Below, one piece after another: positions 26,176-35,423 of a DNA stretch of 64,000 bases. The DNA lies in NCBI GenBank assembly GCA_040508545.1, contig JBEVMR010000076.1, positions 13,701 through 77,700 of the forward strand. Reading direction: 5' to 3'. The position numbers and the translations under genes were made by a program. Within the stretch, counting starts at the first letter, position 1. Every line of letters starts with the position of its first letter. Source of the DNA: VRUE01 sp040508545 (GTDB taxonomy: Bacteria > Actinomycetota > Thermoleophilia > Solirubrobacterales > 70-9). The notes beneath the pieces are model-generated. The model was not told the DNA's origin. It made no database searches and worked only from the letters and a program-made list of their open reading frames with translations.

Positions 26176-26966
26176 AGCGGCTCGCCGTCCTCGGCCACCC
26201 GGTCGGGCACTCGCGCTCGCCGGCGATGCACACCGCGGCGCTTGCCGACCTCGGGCTGGCCGGCGAGTGGAGCTACTCGGCGATCGACCTAGCGCCGGAC
26301 GAGTTCGAGCCACGGGTGCGCGAGATGGCTGTGGAGGGGTTTACCGGCGCCAACGTCACCGTTCCCCACAAGGGGGCGGCACTGGCGCTCGCCGACTCGC
26401 TGTCCGAGACGGCGCGCGAGATCGGCGCCGCCAACACGCTCAGCTTCGACGGCGACGGGATCCACGCCGACAACACCGATGCGCAGGGGCTGCTGGACGC
26501 CCTGCCCGGTGCCGCCGCGGGGAAGCGGACGTTGGTGCTGGGCGCCGGGGGCGCCGCGCGGGCGGCCGTCTGGGCCCTGGCTCGCGAGGGTGCCGAGGTG
26601 GCGGTCTGGAATCGCACCGGGCTGCGCGCCGAGCACCTCTGCGAGGAGCTCGGTGGAACCGCGATTGATGCGCCCGGCCAGGGCGACTTCGAGCTGATCG
26701 TCAACACGACCGCGGCCGGCCTGCGCGGCGAGGACCCGTACGCCGAGCTTCCGCTCGACCCGGCCGCGTTTCTCCCCGGGCAGACGGTGGTCGACCTCGT
26801 CTACGGCGGCCGGCCGAGCCGGCTGCTGACGGCAGCCGAGGCTGCGGGCGCGAACGTCGTCGACGGGATCGAGATCCTCGTCCGCCAGGGAGCGCTCTCG
26901 CTGCAGATCTGGACTGGGCGCGAGCCGTCGCTCGAAGCGATGCGGTCCGCCGCGCAGATAGCCTAG
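26172..26966 (+). CDS. aroE: Shikimate dehydrogenase
   Basis: 264 aa; reduces 3-dehydroshikimate with NADPH. Substrate loop GHPVGHSRSP is at the start, the catalytic Lys in NVTVPHKG near 67, the DNTDAQG motif near 100, and the Rossmann dinucleotide site LVLGAGGAARA near 122. Standard length. Its ATG overlaps the mltG stop, and aroC follows by 8 bp, so it belongs to an aromatic-biosynthesis run aroE-aroC-aroKB-aroQ. Confidence 0.95.
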   Translation: MKRLAVLGHPVGHSRSPAMHTAALADLGLAGEWSYSAIDLAPDEFEPRVREMAVEGFTGANVTVPHKGAALALADSLSETAREIGAANTLSFDGDGIHADNTDAQGLLDALPGAAAGKRTLVLGAGGAARAAVWALAREGAEVAVWNRTGLRAEHLCEELGGTAIDAPGQGDFELIVNTTAAGLRGEDPYAELPLDPAAFLPGQTVVDLVYGGRPSRLLTAAEAAGANVVDGIEILVRQGALSLQIWTGREPSLEAMRSAAQIA

Positions 26967-26973
26967 GCCCGGC

Positions 26974-28146
26974 ATGAGCACGCGTTTCAGCTTCACCACC
27001 GCAGGCGAGTCGCACGGCCCAGGCCTGGTCGCGATCGTCGAGGGCATGCCGGCGGGCTTGGAGCTCGACCGCGAGGCGCTCGACCGCGACATGGCCCGGC
27101 GCCAGCTCGGCCACGGCCGGGGTGGGCGGATGAAGATCGAGACCGACTCGGTCGAGATCCGCTCCGGCGTGCGCCATGGGCGCACCCTGGGCAGCCCGAT
27201 CGCCGTCCTCGTCGCCAACCGCGACTACGCCAACTGGGAGGAGCGGATGAACCCCTGGCCGGTCGAGGGGTTCGAGCCCGAAGAGGTGCACCTGCCGCGA
27301 CCCGGCCACGCTGACCTCGTCGGCGCCCAGAAGTACGGCCACCGCGACATCCGCAACGTGCTCGAGCGGGCCAGCGCCCGCGAGACCGCGGCCAGGGTCG
27401 CGGCCGGCTCGCTCGCCCGCGGCCTGCTTTCCGCGCTTGGCGTGAGCGTGCACAGCCACGTCACCCAGATCGCTTCCGTCGCGGCTCCGGAGCAGTCCAA
27501 CCTCTCGGCTGGCGACTTCGCCGCGGTCGACGACGACCCGGTGCGATGCCTCGACCCCGAGGCGAGCGCGGCGATGGTCGAGGAGATCAACCGCCTGCGC
27601 AAGGCCAACGAGAGCCTCGGCGGCAGCTTCGAGGTGCGGGCCTTCGGCCTGGTGCCCGGGCTCGGCTCCCACATCTCCTGGGAGGAGCGGCTCGACGGCC
27701 AGCTCGCAGGCGCCGTTGCCTCGATCCAGTCGGTGAAGGGGGTCGCGATCGGCGAAGCGTGGGACGTCGCCACGCGTCCGGGCTCCGAGGCCCACGACGA
27801 GATCTTCTGGTCCGAGGACCGCGGCTACCATCGCGAGACCAATCACGCCGGCGGCCTCGAGGGCGGCATGACCAACGGCCTGCCGCTCTCGGTGCGGGCG
27901 GCGATCAAGCCGATCTCGACCCTGACCAAGCCGCTGCGCTCGGTCGACACCGAGAGCAAAGAGCCGGCGCAGGCGCTGCGCGAGCGCACCGATTCGACCG
28001 TCGTCCCCGCTGCGGCGGTGGTCGCCGAGGCGATGGTCTGCCTCGTCCTCGCCCGCTGCTACCGGGAAAAGTTCGGCGGCGATCACATCGACGACACGCT
28101 TGCCGCGCTCGACGCCTACAAGCAGCGCATCGACTTCCGCGGGTGA
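26974..28146 (+). CDS. aroC: Chorismate synthase
   Basis: 390 aa, FMN-dependent, converts EPSP to chorismate. Family blocks: TAGESHGPGL at the start, RRQLGHGRGGRMKIE near 43, the HLPRPGHADLVGAQKYG region, RASARETAARVAAG, and the late block RTDSTVVPAAAVV. Actinobacterial length. ATG at 26974, 8 bp after aroE. Standard member with no missing active residue that I can see. Confidence 0.97.
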   Translation: MSTRFSFTTAGESHGPGLVAIVEGMPAGLELDREALDRDMARRQLGHGRGGRMKIETDSVEIRSGVRHGRTLGSPIAVLVANRDYANWEERMNPWPVEGFEPEEVHLPRPGHADLVGAQKYGHRDIRNVLERASARETAARVAAGSLARGLLSALGVSVHSHVTQIASVAAPEQSNLSAGDFAAVDDDPVRCLDPEASAAMVEEINRLRKANESLGGSFEVRAFGLVPGLGSHISWEERLDGQLAGAVASIQSVKGVAIGEAWDVATRPGSEAHDEIFWSEDRGYHRETNHAGGLEGGMTNGLPLSVRAAIKPISTLTKPLRSVDTESKEPAQALRERTDSTVVPAAAVVAEAMVCLVLARCYREKFGGDHIDDTLAALDAYKQRIDFRG

Positions 28147-28150
28147 CCGC

Positions 28151-29683
28151 GTGAGCCGGCCCGCAGTCGTCTTCATCGGCTTCATGGGGGCGGGGAAGTC
28201 GACGGCGCTTGCCGCAGCGCGCGACGCCGGCCTGGAGACGACCGAGATCGACGCGCTGATGGAGCGCGAGCTGGGAATGCCCATAACCGAGGCCTTCGAG
28301 CGCCTCGGCGAGGAGGGGTTCCGCGCCCGCGAGGCGGAGGTCGTCGGCGAGCTGCTCGAGCGTGCGGATGGCGGCGCGATCGCCCTCGGTGGCGGCAGCA
28401 TCCTCTCCGAGCGGGTCCGCGACGCTCTCGGCCGCCACGTCGTCGCCTGGCTCCAGATCGACGCCGAGGAGGCCTGGCGGCGGATCGAGGGCAGCGACCG
28501 GCCGCTGGCGCGCAGCGCCGCCGACGTGGCCGAGCTGCTCGAGGTGCGCCTGCCGTTGTACGAGGAGCTGGCTGACGCCGTCGTGCCGAAGGGCAGTCGC
28601 GGCCAGGTTGAGCGGGCGCTGCCCTCGATCCTCGGTCTCGCCGACCTGCCGGAGGGGACCAAGCTGCTCTGGGCCGCCAGCAGCTCGGGCGAGTATCCGG
28701 TGTACGCGGGCGCTGGATTGCTGGATGCCGGTTGCTGGCCGCAGGACAGGCGGCGCTTTTGCGTCACCGACACGGCGGTCGGCTCGCTCTACGCCGGCAA
28801 AGCCGAGCCGCTGGAGGCCCGGGTCGAGGTTCCGCCCGGTGAGGGCGCGAAGACGATGGCCGAAGCGGAGCGCGTGCTGCGCGAGCTGGCGCGGGCGGGC
28901 ATGACCCGGGAGGACCAGCTGATCGCCGTGGGGGGTGGCGTGGTCGGCGATCTGGCCGGCTTCTGCGCGCACACCTACCAGCGCGGCGTCCCCGTCGTCC
29001 AGGTCCCGACGACCCTGGTCGCCCAGGTCGACTCGGCCTACGGCGGCAAGACCGGCGTCGACCTGCCCGAGGGCAAGAACTACGCCGGCGCCTACCACCT
29101 GCCCGCTGCGGTCCTCGTCGATACCTCGACCTTGGCGACCCTGCCGAAGGAGGAGCTGGCGGCCGGCTTCGTCGAGGCGCTCAAGACGGGACTGCTGGCC
29201 GGGGGCGGACTTTGGCAGCGGGTGCGGTCGATCGAGGCGCTGGAGCCCGGCGAGCTAGACGACGTCGTCTTCGCCTGCGCCCGCTACAAGTGCGGCGTGG
29301 TCGCCGCTGACGAGCGCGACTCCGGCCTGCGCGAGGTTCTGAACCTCGGTCACACCGTCGGCCACGCGATCGAGGCCGCAAGCGACTACTCGCGCTATCG
29401 CCACGGCGAGGCGATAGGCCTCGGCTTGCTGGCGGCACTGCGTCTTTCCGGCGCGGCCGGCCTGCGCGACGAGGTCGAGGCGATCCTGGCTCGCCATGGG
29501 CTGCCAGTCGCGCTGGATCGGGGAATCGACGTAGAGGTGATCCTCGGCGCCCTGCAGCGCGACAAGAAGCGGACCGCGGCGGGAGTCGGCTTCGTCCTGC
29601 TCTCCGAGCCCGGCGAGCCGCGCCGGGGCCAGGTCTTGGCCGCCGACGCCGTCCGCGCCGCTGTGGTGGAGTTGTACGGATGA
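28151..29683 (+). CDS. aroKB: Shikimate kinase / 3-dehydroquinate synthase fusion
   Basis: 510 aa; GTG 28151 chosen because the kinase fold starts directly after it (RPAVVFIGFMGAGKST). Residues 1-165 are shikimate kinase: P-loop GFMGAGKST near 9-17, TEID, the Arg of EGFRAREAEV, and GGGS. Residues about 170-510 are dehydroquinate synthase: GGGVVGDLAGF, PTTLVAQVDSAYGGKTGVD, metal-site His of NLGHTVGHAIE and RHGEAIGLG. The fusion joins two non-consecutive pathway steps; they are adjacent but separate in most actinobacteria. It overlaps aroQ by ATGA. Confidence 0.93.
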   Translation: MSRPAVVFIGFMGAGKSTALAAARDAGLETTEIDALMERELGMPITEAFERLGEEGFRAREAEVVGELLERADGGAIALGGGSILSERVRDALGRHVVAWLQIDAEEAWRRIEGSDRPLARSAADVAELLEVRLPLYEELADAVVPKGSRGQVERALPSILGLADLPEGTKLLWAASSSGEYPVYAGAGLLDAGCWPQDRRRFCVTDTAVGSLYAGKAEPLEARVEVPPGEGAKTMAEAERVLRELARAGMTREDQLIAVGGGVVGDLAGFCAHTYQRGVPVVQVPTTLVAQVDSAYGGKTGVDLPEGKNYAGAYHLPAAVLVDTSTLATLPKEELAAGFVEALKTGLLAGGGLWQRVRSIEALEPGELDDVVFACARYKCGVVAADERDSGLREVLNLGHTVGHAIEAASDYSRYRHGEAIGLGLLAALRLSGAAGLRDEVEAILARHGLPVALDRGIDVEVILGALQRDKKRTAAGVGFVLLSEPGEPRRGQVLAADAVRAAVVELYG

Positions 29684-30138
29684 CCTCTGCCCACAACCGG
29701 GTCGCCGTCCTGCACGGGGTCAACTTCGACGTGCTCGAGCGGCGCGATCCCGCGGTCTACGGCGGGCTCTCGCTGAGCGAGCTCGAGATGCGGATCCAAA
29801 AGGCGGCCCGCGAGCTCGGCTTGGAAGCGATCTTCTTCCAGACCAACGCCGAGGGCGAGTTCGCCGAATACCTCCACCGCGCGCCGGAGCTGGCCGACGC
29901 GATCGTGATCAACGCCGGCGCCTGGACTCACTACAGCCGCGCGATCGCCGACGCGCTCGAGCTGACCGGCCTGCCCGCGGTCGAGGTCCACCTCTCCGAC
30001 GTCGAGTCGCGCCAGGACTGGCGTAGGGAGTCGGTCTTCGACGGCCTGGTGCTGGAGAAGATCTCCGGCAAGGGGCCGGACGGATACCGCGACGCGCTCG
30101 GCGCTCTGGCTCGGCACCTCGGAGTCTCGGCTCCCTGA
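29680..30138 (+). CDS. aroQ: Type II 3-dehydroquinate dehydratase, divergent
   Basis: 152 aa, normal for the type II family. Active-site residues are recognisable: Asn in HGVNFDVL, Arg and Tyr in RRDPAVYGG, Asn in VINAGAWTH, His in EVHLSDV, and Arg in SRQDW, plus the GKGPDGYRDAL end. The usual GPNLNLLG reads GVNFDVLE, and PGAYTH reads AGAWTH, so it is a divergent subgroup. ATGA overlap with aroKB and 1-bp TGATG overlap with the peptidase gene show tight coupling. Confidence 0.9.
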   Translation: MTSAHNRVAVLHGVNFDVLERRDPAVYGGLSLSELEMRIQKAARELGLEAIFFQTNAEGEFAEYLHRAPELADAIVINAGAWTHYSRAIADALELTGLPAVEVHLSDVESRQDWRRESVFDGLVLEKISGKGPDGYRDALGALARHLGVSAP

Positions 30139-31196
30139 TGCGCGGGCGCGGCGATCGCCTCGCGGCCTCCCTCGCCGCGCGCGAGCTCGACCTTCTCCTG
30201 GTCACCGATCTGACCAACGTCCGCTACCTGACGGGCTTCACCGGCACCAACGGCGCCTGCATCTGCGGTCCCGACACCCGCCTCTTCCTGACCGATTTCC
30301 GCTACACCGAGCGGGCGGCGGCCGAGGTCGAGGGCTGGGAGGCGATCACCGTGACGGACGATTGGCTCGCCGGCATCGCCGGCCGCCTGCGGGGCCGCTT
30401 CGGCTTCGAGGACGACCACGTCCCCGTCCGCCTGCTCGAGCGGCTGAAGGGAAAGCTCGCCGAGGGGGTCGAGCCGGTCGCCGCCGGCGGCATGGTGGAG
30501 AGGCTGCGCCGGGTCAAGGACGAGGTCGAGCTGGCGGCGATCGCCGCTGCCTCGGAGCTGGCCGACGAGGTCTGGGCCTGGAGCCTCGAACGGGGCCTCG
30601 GTGGGCGCAGCGAGCGCGAGGTCGCGCGCGCGGCGGAAGCACGTATCCGCGAGCTCGATGCCGAGCCCTCGTTTCCGACGATCGTCGCCGCCGGCCCGAA
30701 CGGCGCGCTGCCGCACGCCGAGCCCGGCGACCGCCAGATCGGCCGCGGTGAGCTGGTCGTCTTCGACATGGGGGCGAAGCTCGACGGCTATTGCTCCGAC
30801 GGCACCCGGACCTTTGCGGTCGGCGAGCCCGGGGAGGAGGGCCGCGCGGTCTACGAGACGGTGCGCGTGGCGCAGGCAGCGGCGCTCGACGCCGTCGCCG
30901 CCGGGATCGGCGGCGAGGAGCTCGACCGGGTCGCCCGCGAGGCAATCGAGGCGGCTGGCCACGGCGATCGCTTCGGCCACGGCCTCGGCCACGGAGTGGG
31001 CCTGGAGGTGCACGAGGAGCCGCGCGTCTCACCACGCTCGGAGGACGTGCTCGAGAGCGGCGAGGTGGTGACGATCGAGCCGGGTGTCTACCTGCCCGGC
31101 GAGCTGGGGGTGAGGATCGAGGACCTCGTCGTCGTCGGCGAGGATGGCTGCCGCAATCTCAGCGGGCTGCCGAAAGACCTTCAGCTGGTCGAGTAG
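30138..31196 (+). CDS. Xaa-Pro peptidase family protein (M24)
   Basis: 352-aa cytoplasmic metallopeptidase with creatinase-like N-terminal domain (NVRYLTGFTGTNGAC) and pita-bread catalytic domain. Metal ligands: Asp in VVFDMGAKLDGYCSDGTRTF (two), His in FGHGLGHGVGLEVHE, Glu in EPRVS and Glu in TIEPGVYLPG. It cleaves X-Pro bonds or dipeptides. It sits between aroQ and (after an insertion) efp, like Rv2535c (pepQ) in M. tuberculosis, so it is part of the ancestral block. Confidence 0.93.
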   Translation: MRGRGDRLAASLAARELDLLLVTDLTNVRYLTGFTGTNGACICGPDTRLFLTDFRYTERAAAEVEGWEAITVTDDWLAGIAGRLRGRFGFEDDHVPVRLLERLKGKLAEGVEPVAAGGMVERLRRVKDEVELAAIAAASELADEVWAWSLERGLGGRSEREVARAAEARIRELDAEPSFPTIVAAGPNGALPHAEPGDRQIGRGELVVFDMGAKLDGYCSDGTRTFAVGEPGEEGRAVYETVRVAQAAALDAVAAGIGGEELDRVAREAIEAAGHGDRFGHGLGHGVGLEVHEEPRVSPRSEDVLESGEVVTIEPGVYLPGELGVRIEDLVVVGEDGCRNLSGLPKDLQLVE

Positions 31197-31240
31197 CTGC
31201 AAGCTCAAGGTCCGCGCGGCGGCTGGTCGATGCGCATCTG

Positions 31241-32302
31241 GTGAGACTGCGCACCCGAACTGCCCGGCCGACCGCCGAGTCCGTGGCGTCGATCCGGGAG
31301 GACTCCCGTCGCGAGCGCCTGCTCGACATGGAGGTGCGTCTGCGGCCCTACCGCTTCGCCTGCTTCGGGATCCTCGCCCTGGCGCTGACCTCGATCGGGG
31401 CTGAGATCGGCTGGTGGTGGATCGTGCCGCTGCTCGCCGGCCTCGGCGGCTTTGCGGTCGCCGATAGCTTCATGCGCAACAGCGAGCACCCGGCGCTTTG
31501 GGTGGCGACCGCGTGGGGGATCCTGCCGCTGCTGCTCGCCGATGCCGTCGTCGTCAGCGGCGGCGCCGCCAGCCCGGTGCTGATGTGGTTCGCGCTGCCC
31601 GCGGTGACTCTCGGCGCCCGCTTCGAGCCGCGGGGAATCGCCTGCGGCACCGCCTACATCCTGGTGCTGATGCTGGTCGCGACCGTCGGCCTCGACCCGG
31701 CCGGTGCCGCCGACCATCGCCAGGAGCTGGTTGCCGCGGCGGCGCTGGTGCTCAGCGCAGTGATCCTCTCCGGGGCGCTGGTCGAGTCAGACCGAGCCCA
31801 TCGGCGCCGCTCGACGCTCGACCCGCTCACCGGGCTCTTCAACCGCAACGCGCTCGAGCAGCGACTGGCCGAGCTCGAAGGACAGCCGAGCGGCGCTGAG
31901 CGGGGCAGCTCCCACGCGCTGCTGCTCTGCGACCTGGACCACTTCAAGCGGGTCAACGACCAGCTCGGCCATGCCGCCGGCGACGCCGTCCTGCGGGAGG
32001 TCGCCGACACGATGCGCGCCGTTCTCCGTGCTGGCGACTCGATCTACCGGATCGGCGGCGAGGAGATCCTCGTCGTACTGCCGGGGGCGGCAAAAGAAGA
32101 TGCCGTGGGGGTTGGTCAGCGGCTGCGCGGGGCAGTCCGCGACCGCCGCCCCGGGGGGGTGGAGGTGACGATCAGCGTCGGCGTCGCGGTCTCGGGATCG
32201 GGGCCGATAAACACCCACGAGTTGATCGAGCTCGCCGACGAGGCGCTCTACTCGGCCAAGGCGGGCGGTCGCAACCGGGTCGAGGTCTGCTGCCTCAACT
32301 GA
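31241..32302 (+). CDS. Membrane-bound diguanylate cyclase (GGEEI variant)
   Basis: About 353 aa from GTG 31241; ATG 31328 (324 aa) is also possible. Five to six membrane helices (about 40-185) precede a GGDEF domain with DPLTGLFNRNALEQRL, CDLDHFKRVNDQLGHAAGD and the active loop RIGGEEILVVLP. The loop is GGEEI rather than GGDEF/GGEEF; catalysis is likely kept. RAGD, five residues before the loop, is a complete inhibitory I-site. It makes c-di-GMP in response to a membrane signal. It follows the peptidase gene by 44 bp. Confidence 0.88.
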   Translation: MRLRTRTARPTAESVASIREDSRRERLLDMEVRLRPYRFACFGILALALTSIGAEIGWWWIVPLLAGLGGFAVADSFMRNSEHPALWVATAWGILPLLLADAVVVSGGAASPVLMWFALPAVTLGARFEPRGIACGTAYILVLMLVATVGLDPAGAADHRQELVAAAALVLSAVILSGALVESDRAHRRRSTLDPLTGLFNRNALEQRLAELEGQPSGAERGSSHALLLCDLDHFKRVNDQLGHAAGDAVLREVADTMRAVLRAGDSIYRIGGEEILVVLPGAAKEDAVGVGQRLRGAVRDRRPGGVEVTISVGVAVSGSGPINTHELIELADEALYSAKAGGRNRVEVCCLN

Positions 32303-32337
32303 GGCTCTGGTGTTTCCGGCGAGCCGCCGGAACCCAC

Positions 32338-33387
32338 TCAGCGGCTGAGGTCGACGCCGTCCTCGAGCCGCGCGGCGAAGGCGGCGATCAGCTCGACGGT
32401 CGCCTCGAGGTCGCCGAGGTCGACTAGCTCGACCGGCGAGTGCATGTAGCGGAGCGGGATCGAGACGAGGCCGGTGGGGATCCCAGAGCGTGAGATCTGG
32501 ATCGCGTCGGCGTCGGTGCTGGTGGCGCGGCCGCTGGCGCTGACCGAGTACTCGATCCCCGCCTCCTCGGCGGTCTCGACCAGCAGCTCGAAGACCTTCG
32601 GCGAGAGCGTCGAGCCGCGTCCGATCGCGGGGCCGGAGCCAAGCGGGTGGGTGCCGACCTCCTTCTCGTCGACCCCTGGCGCGTCGGTGGCGTGGGTAAC
32701 GTCGACGGCGACGGCCAGGTCGGGGCGGAGCTCGAAGGCCGAGGTCCGTGCGCCGAACAGGCCGATCTCCTCCTGCACGGCCGCGACCGCCGCGAAGCTG
32801 CCGTTCAGCGAGCCACGCTCGTGGCAGCGGCGCAGCGCCTCCAGGGCGACGTAGGCGCCGAGGCGGTTGTCCATCGCCCGCGAAACGAGGCGGTCGCCCA
32901 CGAGGCGGACCGGCTCGGCGGCGATGACGACCGGGTCGCCGACGCGGATCAGCTCGGCGGCCTGCTCGCGGTCGCTCGCGCCGACGTCGATGTGCAGGCC
33001 CTTCAGCTCGACGACCTTCTTGCGCTGGTCGGGCTCGAGCAGGTGGATCGGCTTGCGCCCGACGACGCCGGGCACGAGCCCGCCCCGTCCGCGCACCTCG
33101 ACCCGCTGGCCGACCAGGATCTGTGGGTCCCAGCCGCCGATCGGCGCGAACCAGAGAAACCCCTTCTCGTCGATGTGGGTGACGATGAGGCCGATCTCGT
33201 CGATGTGTCCGACCACCGCGAGCAGCGGCGCGGCGTCGCCGACACGGGCGATCGAAGAGCCCAGACCATCGGCCGAGGGCGTCGCGAACGAGGCTTCCTC
33301 GCGCCAGATCGCGGCAGCGGGCCCCTCGTGGCCGGATGGCGCGCCGGCGCGCAGCAGCTTGTCTAGCAGCGGTGGGGTCTCGGCCAT
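32338..33387 (-). CDS. M42 family aminopeptidase
   Basis: 349 aa. Metal ligands and catalytic residues of the M42 (PepA/tetrahedral TET) fold are visible: His and Asp in VGHIDEIGLIV, Asp in SRAMDNRLGAY, the catalytic Glu pair in VQEEIGLFG, Asp in VDVTHATD, and the final His in RYMHSPVE. It likely removes N-terminal residues from peptides as a large oligomer in the cytoplasm. It is encoded opposite to its neighbours, with 69 bp between its start and the divergent SDR gene. Substrate preference (Glu/Asp or Leu) cannot be read here. Confidence 0.92.
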   Translation of the reverse strand: MAETPPLLDKLLRAGAPSGHEGPAAAIWREEASFATPSADGLGSSIARVGDAAPLLAVVGHIDEIGLIVTHIDEKGFLWFAPIGGWDPQILVGQRVEVRGRGGLVPGVVGRKPIHLLEPDQRKKVVELKGLHIDVGASDREQAAELIRVGDPVVIAAEPVRLVGDRLVSRAMDNRLGAYVALEALRRCHERGSLNGSFAAVAAVQEEIGLFGARTSAFELRPDLAVAVDVTHATDAPGVDEKEVGTHPLGSGPAIGRGSTLSPKVFELLVETAEEAGIEYSVSASGRATSTDADAIQISRSGIPTGLVSIPLRYMHSPVELVDLGDLEATVELIAAFAARLEDGVDLSR

Positions 33388-33456
33388 CGGGAAGGCAGCA
33401 GTATGCCGAGTCGAACAGACGTACGCAACGAGCCGATTCGAATAGTTTTCCTATCC

Positions 33457-34266
33457 ATGAGCGAAGCGAGCAAGGCCTATCTCGTCACCGGCGCGTCCAG
33501 CGGCATCGGCGAGGCGACGGCGAAACGCCTGGCCCGGGAGCCGGGCGCAGAGCTGGTTCTGGTCGCGAGGCGGGAGGAGCGCCTGCGGGCGCTTGCCGAG
33601 TCGCTGCCCTGCGAGGCGACCTGGCTCGCCGTCGATCTGACCGGCGCTGATGCCCCCGAGCGCGTCCGCGCTCATCTGGAAGAGCGGCACGGCGGCCGCC
33701 TCACGCTGCTCGTCAACAACGCCGGCGCCTCCTGGCGCGGATCCTTCGCCGAGGCGGGCTACGAGAACGTCCACCGTCACATGGAGCTGAACTTCGACGC
33801 CGTGGTCCGCCTGACCGAGGCCCTGTTGCCACTGCTGCGCGCCTCGGCGCCGAGCGCGATCGTCAACGTCGCGAGCACCGCCGGGCGCGTCGCCCGGGCA
33901 CGGACGGGCTCCTACTCGGCCAGCAAGTTCGCCCTGATCGGCTGGACCGACGCGCTCTTCGCCGAGGAGCGGCCGCACGGCGTCCACGTCGGCATGGTCT
34001 TGCCGGGCTTCATCGCCACCGAGGGCTTCCCGGCAACCGAGCTGCGGCAGAGCCTCCTCACTCGGTGGACGGTCTCCAAGCCGGAGAAGGTCGCCGAGGC
34101 GATCGTCGACGCCGGCTTGCGCGGCAAGGCCGAGCGCTACGTGCCGCGGCCATACGCGCTGGCCGCGGTCTTCCGCATCCTCTTCCCGCGCCTCGTCCGC
34201 CGCGTGCTCTCCGGCGGCGCCGCCTCGAGCCTGACGACGAAGACCGCCGCTGAATCTCCGGAGTAG
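33457..34266 (+). CDS. Short-chain dehydrogenase/reductase
   Basis: 269 aa. Classical SDR: cofactor motif TGASSGIG near 12-19, NNAG near 88, catalytic Ser in NVASTAGRV and YSASK near 150. The Arg pair in ARREERL after strand 2 suggests NADP(H). ATG 33457 was preferred over 33403 because the fold starts directly after it (MSEASKAYLVTG). Substrate unknown. It is divergent from the M42 peptidase gene and convergent with the next secreted-protein gene. Confidence 0.9.
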   Translation: MSEASKAYLVTGASSGIGEATAKRLAREPGAELVLVARREERLRALAESLPCEATWLAVDLTGADAPERVRAHLEERHGGRLTLLVNNAGASWRGSFAEAGYENVHRHMELNFDAVVRLTEALLPLLRASAPSAIVNVASTAGRVARARTGSYSASKFALIGWTDALFAEERPHGVHVGMVLPGFIATEGFPATELRQSLLTRWTVSKPEKVAEAIVDAGLRGKAERYVPRPYALAAVFRILFPRLVRRVLSGGAASSLTTKTAAESPE

Positions 34267-34282
34267 CCCTCCGGCCTTTGGG

Positions 34283-34765
34283 TCAGGTCCCCTTGATGCG
34301 GCTGAAGCGGCAGTAGTTGACTTTGAAGACGATGCTGATGTTGTTGGCGGCGATGCCGCTGCGTTCGGCCAGGATCGACTCGTGCGTGGCTTTGATCTCC
34401 TTGCCTTCCTTGTAGTACTTGCCGACGTTGCGCAGGCGCGTCTTCAGCAACCGCATCTGCTCGAACCAGCGTTCGACCCGATGCACGTCGGCGGGCGGCG
34501 GGGGGATCGTCGCGAGGCTTTTGATCAGCCCGCCGAAGGATCCCGAGACCTTGATGAACTGCTTGCCGGCCGGCTCCAGTTCGTCTGCGTTGATCCGCTC
34601 CCTGGCGCCGTCCATGATCCGCTCGTTGGCGGCCCGGTTCGCCTCGCAGATCGGCTCGACCTGGGCCTTGTAGGTCTCCCGCGTCTGTTCGGCGCCAGGC
34701 GCGAGCGGCGCGCTGGCAAGCAGCACGACGACGATCGCAGCGAATGTCCCCAGCGTCCTCTTCAT
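34283..34765 (-). CDS. Secreted helical protein, unknown function
   Basis: 160 aa from ATG 34765, preceded by GGGAG. It has a clear signal peptide (MKRTLGTFAAIVVVLLASAP, cut near AGA). The mature part is helical and charged (RETYKAQVEPICEANRAANE, later GKYYKEGKEIKATHESIL), with Cys in PICEAN and in NYCRFSRIKGT near the C-terminus, a possible disulfide. A similar PICEAN-type start occurs in other secreted actinobacterial proteins. It is divergent from efp, 61 bp away. Confidence 0.7.
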   Translation of the reverse strand: MKRTLGTFAAIVVVLLASAPLAPGAEQTRETYKAQVEPICEANRAANERIMDGARERINADELEPAGKQFIKVSGSFGGLIKSLATIPPPPADVHRVERWFEQMRLLKTRLRNVGKYYKEGKEIKATHESILAERSGIAANNISIVFKVNYCRFSRIKGT

Positions 34766-34826
34766 CTCCCAGGCATCCCAAGGGTAGAGACTGCGTCCGG
34801 CGGGCAGACCTCTAGGATTCGCCGCC

Positions 34827-35387
34827 GTGATCTCGACCAACCAGTTCAAGAACGGCAGCCACATCGAAATCGACGGGTCCGTCTTCAAGATCCTCGAGTT
34901 CCAGCACGTCAAGCCGGGCAAGGGCGGAGCGTTCGTGCGGACGAAGCTGCGCAAGCTCAGCGACGGGTCCGTGCAGGACAAGACTTTCCGGGCGGGCGAG
35001 AAGTTCAGGCCGGTCCGCACCGAGTCGCGCAAGATGCAGTACCTCTACGACTCCGGCGAGGCGGCGGTCTTCATGGACAGCAAGGACTACGAGCAGATCG
35101 AAGTCCCGACCGACGTCCTCGGCGAGACGATGCAGTGGGTCCTTCCCAACAGCGAGGTCGACGTGCTCTTCGTCGACGAACAGCCGAGCGACGTGCAGGT
35201 TGCCGGTACCATCGAGATGAAGGTGTCGCAGACCGATCCCGGGGTCAAGGGCGACACCGCTTCCGGCGGCGGCAACAAGCCGGCGACGCTGGAGTCGGGC
35301 GTGGTCGTGCAGGTGCCGCTCTTCATCGACGAGGGCGAGACGATCCGTGTCGACACCCGCAGTGGCGAGTACATCTCGCGCGCCTAA
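34827..35387 (+). CDS. efp: Elongation factor P
   Basis: 186 aa, three-domain beta-barrel protein that relieves ribosome stalling at polyproline. GTG start. The loop tip is HVKPGKGGAFVR near 29-40, with the usual Lys modified in some bacteria. Domain III ends IRVDTRSGEYISRA. No modifying enzyme (epmA, earP, ymfI) is visible here. efp-nusB order is standard (Rv2534c-Rv2533c in M. tuberculosis). Confidence 0.97.
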   Translation: MISTNQFKNGSHIEIDGSVFKILEFQHVKPGKGGAFVRTKLRKLSDGSVQDKTFRAGEKFRPVRTESRKMQYLYDSGEAAVFMDSKDYEQIEVPTDVLGETMQWVLPNSEVDVLFVDEQPSDVQVAGTIEMKVSQTDPGVKGDTASGGGNKPATLESGVVVQVPLFIDEGETIRVDTRSGEYISRA

Positions 35388-35423
35388 GCGCGGCGAGAGT
35401 CGGCGAAGCGCGAGAATAGGCCG

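Noticed and set aside
24004..26313. Long open frame antisense to alaS, ruvX and mltG
   Set aside because: Very high GC makes long antisense frames by chance; the plus-strand genes are clear housekeeping enzymes and the antisense translation is Arg/Ala/Pro-rich with no fold.
26701..28773. Long open frame antisense to the aro genes
   Set aside because: Mirror of aroC/aroKB codon structure; no recognisable domain.
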